Source: Planctomicrobium sp. (GTDB lineage Bacteria > Planctomycetota > Planctomycetia > Planctomycetales > Planctomycetaceae). From it: a stretch of 10,615 nucleotides of DNA. Below are positions 1 through 5,529 of the stretch, piece by piece. Within the stretch, counting starts at the first letter, position 1. Each line of letters opens with the position of its first letter. The notes below the pieces were generated by a model that worked only from the letters and a program-made list of their open reading frames with translations, was not told the DNA's origin and made no database searches. The position numbers were made by a program, and so were the translations under genes. The DNA lies in contig JAJDEL010000647.1 of assembly GCA_029259835.1 (NCBI GenBank), positions 1-10,615 on the forward strand, read 5' to 3'.

Positions 1-389
1 TTTTCCTTCGAGCCTTCCCAGGCAAACAGCCCGAGGTTCGGCTTTGTCCAGTGAATTCCATCGGTGCTCTCCGCGTAACAGGTCACTTCCGGATGCAGAG
101 ACTTTTGCGTTTTCTCATCGGCATGTGAACCTCGATAATACATCCTGTAGATGTCTTCATCATGGAAGATCGTGTAGTACGCACACGTGTTCCCTTCCCA
201 AGGCTTATCGGTGACGATGGTGACTTCATGCGGTGTCGGTTGCTGAACCTGTTGCGATAGATCGCCGGACATTTTCTCGATCAGAAACTCATCAACAAAG
301 AGTTCCAAACGAGAGCCAATCTCGATTGGCTCTGCGTAGAGGGAGGATGCAACACACAGAGTGAACGCTAAAGAAAAAACAAGCTTCAT
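1..389 (-). CDS. Secreted glycosidase-like propeller protein, 5' part only
   Basis: The gene reads leftwards from an ATG at 389 and runs off the window, leaving 129 residues. The N-terminus (MKLVFSLAFTLCVASSLYA, then EP) is a signal peptide with an AxA-like cleavage site near residue 19, so the protein should be exported. The mature start carries 'RLELFVDEFLIE', followed by blade-like segments: 'YYTIFHDEDIYRMYYRG' and 'CYAESTDGIHWTKP'. This matches the N-terminus of planctomycete exported proteins related to five-bladed beta-propeller glycosidases (GH32/43/sialidase-like folds). In that group the 'ESTDGIHW.KP' stretch is typical. Catalytic residues would lie mostly outside the window, so neither substrate nor activity can be stated. 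No clear Shine-Dalgarno precedes the ATG. The gene is divergent from the membrane-protein gene on its other side. Confidence 0.75.
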   Translation of the reverse strand, partial: MKLVFSLAFTLCVASSLYAEPIEIGSRLELFVDEFLIEKMSGDLSQQVQQPTPHEVTIVTDKPWEGNTCAYYTIFHDEDIYRMYYRGSHADEKTQKSLHPEVTCYAESTDGIHWTKPNLGLFAWEGSKE

Positions 390-435
390 CGGTCAACCTA
401 ATTCTAAAGACGAGTTCATCAATTGGACTCCGCAA

Positions 436-464
436 AGTATGAAGACTCAATGAGAGAACGGCAA
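436..464 (-). promoter_or_regulatory. Weak candidate sigma70-type promoter for the propeller gene
   Basis: On the minus strand TTGCCG (459-464, 4 of 6 consensus bases) lies exactly 17 bases from CATACT (436-441, 4 of 6). It sits about 50 bases upstream of the propeller start codon. Promoter consensus in planctomycetes is poorly defined, so this is only a position worth testing. The surrounding divergent gap (390-613) also holds a short palindrome, TTTTCGAAAA, at 504-513, of unknown meaning. Confidence 0.2.
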
Positions 465-613
465 TCGAGAGGCAGCGTCGACCTATAGGAACGGTCATCG
501 AATTTTTCGAAAACGTACTAGTTATTGACAATTAAACCTTATTGAAGGTTTCGCTACTCCTGCCTAGGGACGAAAGCTATTGTGGCTCCTTCATTCTTCA
601 ACAGGAGAGAGAT

Positions 614-1357
614 GTGGATCCAGAAGTAATACAACGATGGCGAAAAGGACTTCTCCTGTTACCGATCGCATACCTAGCGGGCCCCGTTGTTCTGGTAAGT
701 TTTACATACGTGCAGCAAATCAACAAACCACTTCTCCAGGAAGTAAAAGCTGCATTGAAAGATTCAGAGATGGCGTTACAAAATAACGATCTCGAAGCAG
801 CTAAAACTGCGGAAGATCAAGCAAGCCTTGCATTCGCCGAACTTCGAAAGACTCAAAGAATCATCTTTCTTCTTGTCTCAATTCTAATGATCGTCGTGGT
901 CGTCTTTAGTCGAGGACTTTGGTTGATCACGAGTTTGCCTGAAAGACGGATTGAAACGTACGCACGGTGGGCGGTTCTCGGATTTCCGCTTCTGCTCTTT
1001 GTGAATCTCGCAGGAGATGAGAGTTTCTTGCAAAGTCTTGTCACAAAAATGATGGCAATAAGCATTGCGATAGGGCAAGAACTTGCACTCTTCAAAATCT
1101 GCGAACTCACTGAGCAGCAACGATTGGAAAAGCGAATTTCCAGAGTTCATTTTGGATTCTTCGCTATGCTGATGACTCTTCTCCTTTTTACTTTTCTGTT
1201 CGAATATTTTGGAATTCAGCAGAAGTTCATCGGTCAGGTGTTTTCCGTTGGTTATTTCGTGTTTGGTGTCGGCGTCGTGGTCCTTTCGTTGACAGTCTGG
1301 GAACTGAGACGAGCAATCGAACCGCTTACGAGCGAAGCCACCAATAGGGCATTGTAA
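614..1357 (+). CDS. Polytopic membrane protein of unknown function (247 aa)
   Basis: I do not recognise the family. I place the start at GTG 614 because GGAG (604-607) lies 6 bases upstream. The open frame extends up to a TTG at 542, but that has no ribosome site and the extra residues look non-natural. Hydrophobic segments lie at about residues 12-33, 82-106, 117-133, 179-200 and 206-229, with a weaker one at 142-160, giving five or six membrane spans. Between the first two is a charged, alanine- and glutamate-rich stretch (about 37-80) likely to form a helical hairpin or coiled coil outside the membrane core. A second charged stretch ('ELTEQQRLEKRISR', 164-177) is probably on the other side. 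There are no enzyme motifs. The WD40 lipoprotein gene follows on the same strand after 108 bases, so an operon is possible. Confidence 0.75.
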   Translation: MDPEVIQRWRKGLLLLPIAYLAGPVVLVSFTYVQQINKPLLQEVKAALKDSEMALQNNDLEAAKTAEDQASLAFAELRKTQRIIFLLVSILMIVVVVFSRGLWLITSLPERRIETYARWAVLGFPLLLFVNLAGDESFLQSLVTKMMAISIAIGQELALFKICELTEQQRLEKRISRVHFGFFAMLMTLLLFTFLFEYFGIQQKFIGQVFSVGYFVFGVGVVVLSLTVWELRRAIEPLTSEATNRAL

Positions 1358-1465
1358 GAAGTATGTAAAACTCAGTGGCGACGACACTATTCTTCTCGCG
1401 ACTCCGAGATAATGCAGGTACGATTCAGCCTGTTATTCGCTCTTATCATTTCATCGGAGCTTCTC

Positions 1466-3112
1466 ATGCTGATTCGATCGCTACTCTGTATCCCTCTTCT
1501 GCTGACTGGATGTGGGCAGGAACAAAGGCAAACTGAAAATCGTCCTCAAGTGCAAATGGAAGCAGGCAGCGCGCTGAGTGAAAATCCGCCGCCAACCTTA
1601 GATTTTCCAATGCCAAAGCTTCTGCTAGAGCCAGAGGCGAAAATCGCACCGGTACAACTGGACCCCGTTGCGACGGGGCTGGCAATGAAGCCGATCCCTG
1701 TCGCTGCGATTCGCACTGTCGCAGTGAATAAAGACGGAACTCTGATCGCAATGGGAACCGGCGAGGGAGAAATTTCGATCTGGAGCGAAGCTGAGGAGAA
1801 GTTTATTCACAGTTGGATTGCTCACGACCACTGGGTGTTTGATCTCACGTTCGACTCAACTTCGAAGAAGCTCATTTCAGCCGGAGCTGACAACCTAACG
1901 AAAATCTGGTCTGTCAATGGTTGGAAGGAACTTCACAGTTTTGAAGACCATGATGATGACGTGCATGGAGTTGCGATCTCTGCCGATTCTCGATTGCTGG
2001 TCACCGGGAGTGATGACATGACCGTTGCCGTTCGTGATTTGAAATCGGGAAAGGTCATGAAACTGGAAGGTCACGAAGCACAAGTGACATCGATTGTCCT
2101 CTCGCCAGATGGGAAGCGAGCGTACTCTTCGAGCCGGGACCAGACGATTCGGGTTTGGGATCTTGAAAAACTTGAGGAAATCGCCGCGTTGGAAGGTCAC
2201 AGAGAAGATGTGCTGCACCTCGCGATTGATCGATCAGGCAAGTTCCTTGCTTCGGCCAGTTATGATGGAACCGTCAGGATTTGGTCCACTGAGAACAAGC
2301 CTATTGTTCCAGTGCTCGCATTTGAGAGGATCTTCTCGGTTGTGGGCGTCTGGATGCTGGCGGTCGAGTTTTCAAAAGATGCTTCGATGGTCTTCGTCGG
2401 ATCAAAAGATGGTCTCGTGAGAGCTATTGACCGCAAGACTGGGAATAAGCTTTGGCATTTCAATGCGAATTCACCTGTTTCAGATCTTGCTTTGATGCCG
2501 AACGGGAAACGGTTCATCGCGAGTACTTCCGCGAGTGGAATGAGTATTTACGATTTTACTCCCGAAGAAGTCGAAACTGTCCGCCACGTCACTCGACGAA
2601 AGACGCCATCACCGATGATTGATCCAATTACGACGCAGGAATATCTCAACATGCATAACGCACTTCTCTACGAACAGGACGCGCCAAACTGGGGCAAGAG
2701 AGTGGGATTACTCGCGATCCATGGAGACATCTGGACTCGTTACCTTCTGGAAGACTTAGAGACTGAATCTCTCCCAGCACCGAAACAGGAACTCGTCCGA
2801 CGGTTGCGAGACAAGTTGCAGGCCAGACCCTTGTGGCCTGCGATTGAACTTGAGCTGGGAATGTTCTGGGGCCGATTAGCGATTGCGGAACAGCAAGAAA
2901 TGAAAGTCGCCAAACCATTAAAAGAATGGGTCGAAACTGAAACCAGAGAATGGAAAAGCCAGACCGAGAACCAAGCCTCCGAACTTCTTCTGATCGAAAA
3001 ACAAATTCTCATTCAATTGAAGAGTCTCGAACAAACTCCTCAAGACGGCAAGACCAGAGCAGAACTCAACGACGAAATTCTCAAGCGGCTGCATGCGATT
3101 CTTGATGAATAA
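1466..3112 (+). CDS. WD40-repeat lipoprotein with C-terminal helical domain (548 aa)
   Basis: I choose ATG 1466 because it gives a classic lipoprotein signal (MLIRSLLCIPLLLTG, then Cys16, lipobox LTGC) and has GGAG 6 bases upstream. An in-frame ATG at 1412 would bury that signal behind 18 extra residues. After a proline-rich linker, residues about 82-364 form a beta-propeller of about seven WD40 blades. Blade ends read 'ISIWS', 'TKIWS', 'IRVWD' and 'VRIWS', and turns read 'LEGH', 'SPDGK' and 'ASYDGT'. WD40 propellers are protein-binding scaffolds and no catalytic residues are expected. Residues about 365-548 are charged and mostly helical, rich in Glu, Lys and Leu, with no family I recognise; they may bind a partner. 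The protein is probably anchored by lipid on the periplasmic face of a membrane. It follows the 247-aa membrane protein and may act with it, which is inference from position only. Confidence 0.85.
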   Translation: MLIRSLLCIPLLLTGCGQEQRQTENRPQVQMEAGSALSENPPPTLDFPMPKLLLEPEAKIAPVQLDPVATGLAMKPIPVAAIRTVAVNKDGTLIAMGTGEGEISIWSEAEEKFIHSWIAHDHWVFDLTFDSTSKKLISAGADNLTKIWSVNGWKELHSFEDHDDDVHGVAISADSRLLVTGSDDMTVAVRDLKSGKVMKLEGHEAQVTSIVLSPDGKRAYSSSRDQTIRVWDLEKLEEIAALEGHREDVLHLAIDRSGKFLASASYDGTVRIWSTENKPIVPVLAFERIFSVVGVWMLAVEFSKDASMVFVGSKDGLVRAIDRKTGNKLWHFNANSPVSDLALMPNGKRFIASTSASGMSIYDFTPEEVETVRHVTRRKTPSPMIDPITTQEYLNMHNALLYEQDAPNWGKRVGLLAIHGDIWTRYLLEDLETESLPAPKQELVRRLRDKLQARPLWPAIELELGMFWGRLAIAEQQEMKVAKPLKEWVETETREWKSQTENQASELLLIEKQILIQLKSLEQTPQDGKTRAELNDEILKRLHAILDE

Positions 3113-3383
3113 ATATCAGTATCGTTTTCCAGGGAGTATGTCCTCTAAGATTCTGTTTGAAAATTGAGCTTCGCCCCTCACCCTAACCCTCTCCCCCCAG
3201 GGAGAGGGGACAAAATTTGCCGCGATGCGGCAGTGACAGGTGTTTTCAAACACGCTCTAAAATCTCAGCTCGATTTCTCTTTGTTTGCTCTGCATCACTT
3301 GCACAAGAGCAGTGAACTTCTTCACCATACCCAGAGAACTTTCACTTCGACACGGTGAAGCAAGCGAGGACATCGACTGAGGC
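3113..3383. other. Non-coding gap between WD40 lipoprotein and symporter genes
   Basis: This 271-base gap holds the GC-rich repeat hairpin described separately. It also holds a small stem GCCGC-GAT-GCGGC at 3219-3231 and a loose inverted repeat CTTCACC (3320-3326) / GGTGAAG (3354-3360) just before the symporter start. The only open frame (3164-3358) translates the repeat itself and is not credible as a gene. The symporter promoter presumably lies here, but I cannot point to a convincing one. Confidence 0.6.
3172..3212. repeat. Dispersed intergenic palindromic repeat, CCCTCACCCTAACCCTCTCCC type
   Basis: A 'CCCCTCACCCTAACCCTC' leader runs into a perfect 9-bp hairpin: CCCTCTCCC (3187-3195), loop CCCA, GGGAGAGGG (3200-3208), then GAC. 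The same core is a well-known intergenic repeat in many unrelated bacterial genomes. It is often mis-called as a small protein containing 'PHPNPLPxGRGD', as happens here in the frame starting at 3164. The hairpin lies about 75 bases after the WD40 gene stop and could slow or end transcription, although the tail after it (GACAAAATTT) is a poor U-run. Its exact ends as a repeat unit cannot be set from one copy. Confidence 0.75.
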
Positions 3384-4949
3384 ATGTTTGAAACTCAATT
3401 TACGAATCTCGACTGGGTGATCGTCATCGTTTATCTGTCAGGCACGGCCCTGATGGGGATGTACGTCAATAAGTATGTCCACAATGCCTCGGACTATCTT
3501 GTTGGTGGGCGAAGTGCCGGGACTGCATTAAGCATTGCCAGCTTCATTGGCACGGGCTTGGGGCTGGTCACGTTGATGTACGCCTCGATGGATGGCTTCA
3601 CGAAAGGTTTCAGCTTTCTGGTTGTGCCGTTGATTGCGTTTGTTGTTTACCTCATCCTCGGCTCCAGTGGGTTTGCAATCAAGCGGCTCAGGGAGTTGAA
3701 GCTGACGACGTTGCCGGAGTATTTTGAAGTTCGATTTAGTCGGCAAGCACGAATTACATCCGGCTTGATTGCCGTTCTCGCAGGCGTCTTGAACATGGGA
3801 TTGTTCCCGAAAATGGGGGCAACGTTCATTACTTACGCAACGGGCCTCGGGGGTGAAGACGCAGAGCTGACGGTGAACATTATCACCTCGTTACTGATAC
3901 TCCTTGTCCTCGTTTACACGGTACTCGGCGGCATGGTGGCAGTGTTGGTTACCGATTACATTCAGTTTGTTGTCCTCAGTCTGGGACTTGGCCTGGGGCT
4001 GTGGTTTTGTTTGAATAGTCCGGCACACCACCTCGACTGGGAGAGTATGGTGAGCACCTGGCAAAGTTCAAAAGGTGAAGCCGCCTTCAACCCTGTGCAT
4101 GAAAACAGCTACGGTTGGACCTATGTGATCTGGCAGGTTTTGATTGTGTTCACCGCGAGCATCTGCTGGGCACCGGAAGCGACTCGGGCGCTGACAACGC
4201 AAGATAGCGGCACGACAAAGCGAACGTTCTTCTTCGGTGCACCAGGATTTTTCGTGCGAATGGCGATCCCGGCTGTCTGGGGGATTGCGGCTTACACGTT
4301 CGTCTTCCACAATCCAGAACTACACGACTTCTTTCTGGGGGAGAACGCGCAAGGCCACCCATCGCAGGCAATGCCGCTGCTCTTGGGGAAAATTATCCCG
4401 ACCGGTTTCCTTGGTTTGCTCGTGGCAGGTTTGCTCGCTGCATTCATGTCGACACACGACAGCTACTTGCTCTCCTGGGCCTCGATTATTTCGCAAGACA
4501 TTATCGCTCCACTCAAAGGGGTGAAGAAACTGACCGATCAGCAGAGTATTCTCTACACCAGAATTTCGGTTGTGCTGATAGGAATCTTCCTCCTCGTCTG
4601 GGGGATCTGGTACGAGCTGCCTGATTCTGTCTGGACGTACATGAGCATCACCGGCATGGTGTATCTAAGCGGATCAGCTACAGCACTCATTGGTGGAATG
4701 TACTGGAAGAAAGCTTCGACCGTCGGCGCGCTGTGGGCAATGTATGGCGGTCTGCTGGCGATTTCCGGGCTGTTCGTCGAGGGAATTCAGAACTGGTATC
4801 AAGAGAAATACGGCAAGTCGATTGAAGGCTGGTTCAATGGTCCCTCGCTCACTCTGGTCGTCTTCGGGGTATGCATTTTACTCTTCATCGCAGGCTCAGT
4901 GATGCACCCTGACACCGATTCAATGTCCGGTCACAAGGAGGATGCGTAA
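3384..4949 (+). CDS. Sodium:solute symporter family protein (521 aa)
   Basis: This is an inner-membrane, sodium-driven importer of the SSS family (LeuT fold), which takes up sugars, amino acids, carboxylates or vitamins depending on the member. About 13 hydrophobic helices span residues 11 to 505. Family signatures are clear. 'LVYTVLGGMVAVLVTDYIQ' (about 175-193) matches the conserved GG..AV..TD..Q block, and 'AGLLAAFMSTHDSYLLSWAS' (348-367) matches the helix carrying the second sodium site. There A353, S356 and T357 align by hand with the sodium-binding Ala/Ser/Ser of vSGLT. Substrate cannot be read from sequence. The ATG at 3384 has GAGG almost touching it (3379-3382) and GAGGA 13 bases away, so initiation is not ideally spaced. 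Nevertheless 'LDWVIVIVYLSGTALMG' is a normal first helix. Its stop overlaps the start of a small membrane protein, a probable partner. Confidence 0.93.
   Translation: MFETQFTNLDWVIVIVYLSGTALMGMYVNKYVHNASDYLVGGRSAGTALSIASFIGTGLGLVTLMYASMDGFTKGFSFLVVPLIAFVVYLILGSSGFAIKRLRELKLTTLPEYFEVRFSRQARITSGLIAVLAGVLNMGLFPKMGATFITYATGLGGEDAELTVNIITSLLILLVLVYTVLGGMVAVLVTDYIQFVVLSLGLGLGLWFCLNSPAHHLDWESMVSTWQSSKGEAAFNPVHENSYGWTYVIWQVLIVFTASICWAPEATRALTTQDSGTTKRTFFFGAPGFFVRMAIPAVWGIAAYTFVFHNPELHDFFLGENAQGHPSQAMPLLLGKIIPTGFLGLLVAGLLAAFMSTHDSYLLSWASIISQDIIAPLKGVKKLTDQQSILYTRISVVLIGIFLLVWGIWYELPDSVWTYMSITGMVYLSGSATALIGGMYWKKASTVGALWAMYGGLLAISGLFVEGIQNWYQEKYGKSIEGWFNGPSLTLVVFGVCILLFIAGSVMHPDTDSMSGHKEDA
4936..4941 (+). 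promoter_or_regulatory. Strong ribosome binding site for the 56-aa symporter partner
   Basis: AGGAGG sits inside the last codons of the symporter gene, 7 bases before the ATG at 4949. It is the best ribosome site in the window. Together with the overlapping TAATG stop/start it indicates translational coupling and decides that the 56-aa frame is real. Confidence 0.85.
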
Positions 4950-5119
4950 TGATACTCGCAACTGCCTGGATCAAGTTCTGGGAATCCGTCCTTATCGTCG
5001 GCTTCGGGAGCTTCGCACTGCTGGTTCTGATCGTGATCCCCATGGGAGCACGCGATATCTTGCGGTTGTTCAAGAAACTGAACGGCAATCCATCGCAGCC
5101 AAAAGAACCACAAGAATGA
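4949..5119 (+). CDS. Small single-helix membrane protein, likely symporter accessory subunit (56 aa)
   Basis: This short frame begins MILATAWIKFWESVLIVGFG and ends NPSQPKEPQE. The ATG shares its A with the last base of the symporter stop (TAATG), and AGGAGG lies 7 bases upstream. It has one hydrophobic helix at about residues 11-33, then a basic amphipathic stretch 'GARDILRLFKKLNG' (33-46) and a short polar tail. By the positive-inside rule the C-terminus should be cytoplasmic. Tiny membrane proteins encoded right after sodium symporters are known as accessory or small subunits, for example MetS with MetP and YhdT with PanF. The architecture and coupling fit that role, though I cannot assign it to one of those families. 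It would be expected to help fold, target or gate the symporter; this is inference. Confidence 0.8.
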   Translation: MILATAWIKFWESVLIVGFGSFALLVLIVIPMGARDILRLFKKLNGNPSQPKEPQE

Positions 5120-5200
5120 TGCCCTCCATTCAGCCCCCTGTGGATCACTCGAGGCTTGGTGCCAGACAATTCAAAATAGACTTAATAAGTCATAGTTGAG

Positions 5201-5497
5201 ATGACACAAAAACCTGTCACGCGATTGGAAAAAGTGTTTCTGATCGCGCTCTGGCTGTTTGGGTGCTTTTGGATTTGGTCACCTTGGACAGGAGCGACGA
5301 TTTCAGCGTGTGAGGTCGGCAATGAAATGACGGAGTACCGGTACGGTGCCATTGGGTACTATTCAGTCAGATTTGAAGAGTATCAACATGTCGCTTCGCA
5401 ATTTGAACTGACAGGTTTGGTCGCCACAATTGCTTCAACCTTATTGCTGACATTCATCTGCCATCGACTCTGGCACTACGGGAGATTGATTCGGTAA
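5201..5497 (+). CDS. Small two-helix membrane protein of unknown function (98 aa)
   Basis: Family not recognised. Hydrophobic helices lie at about residues 12-30 (aromatic-rich, 'LWLFGCFWIWSPW') and 69-88. They flank a loop of about 40 residues with 'EYRYGAIGYYSVRFEEY'. Basic residues at both ends (TRLEK; HRLWHYGRLIR) suggest both termini are cytoplasmic and the loop is outside. The ATG at 5201 lacks a good Shine-Dalgarno. A 13-base dyad GACTT-AAT-AAGTC (5179-5191) lies just upstream and could be an operator or chance. The gene follows the symporter pair by 81 bases and converges on the NRPS-like gene with only 32 bases between. A 13-base direct repeat, GATGACACAAAAA, flanks it (5200-5212 and 5511-5523). 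Confidence 0.65.
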   Translation: MTQKPVTRLEKVFLIALWLFGCFWIWSPWTGATISACEVGNEMTEYRYGAIGYYSVRFEEYQHVASQFELTGLVATIASTLLLTFICHRLWHYGRLIR

Positions 5498-5529
5498 GAA
5501 GCACATCCTCGATGACACAAAAAAATTGC

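Noticed and set aside
525..530. Perfect TTGACA as a -35 box for the 247-aa protein
   Set aside because: No TATAAT-like hexamer lies 16-18 bases downstream, so it is not supported as a promoter.
542..613. TTG start extending the 247-aa membrane protein by 24 residues
   Set aside because: There is no Shine-Dalgarno before 542, while GTG 614 has GGAG at 6 bases and leads directly into the first helix.
1412..1465. Upstream ATG for the WD40 lipoprotein
   Set aside because: It would place 18 residues before a complete lipoprotein signal and lacks a ribosome site. ATG 1466 has both.
3164..3358. 64-aa open frame containing 'APHPNPLPPGRGD'
   Set aside because: This is the translation of the intergenic hairpin repeat, a familiar false gene call. 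It has no ribosome site, and the rest of the frame shows no protein-like pattern.
4942..5199. 85-aa frame overlapping the symporter end
   Set aside because: It is out of frame with the coupled 56-aa protein, starts within the ribosome site region, and has no hydrophobic or domain pattern.
5498..5529. Terminator between the convergent 98-aa and NRPS-like genes
   Set aside because: Only 32 bases, with no stem. Transcripts probably overlap or end inside the opposite gene.
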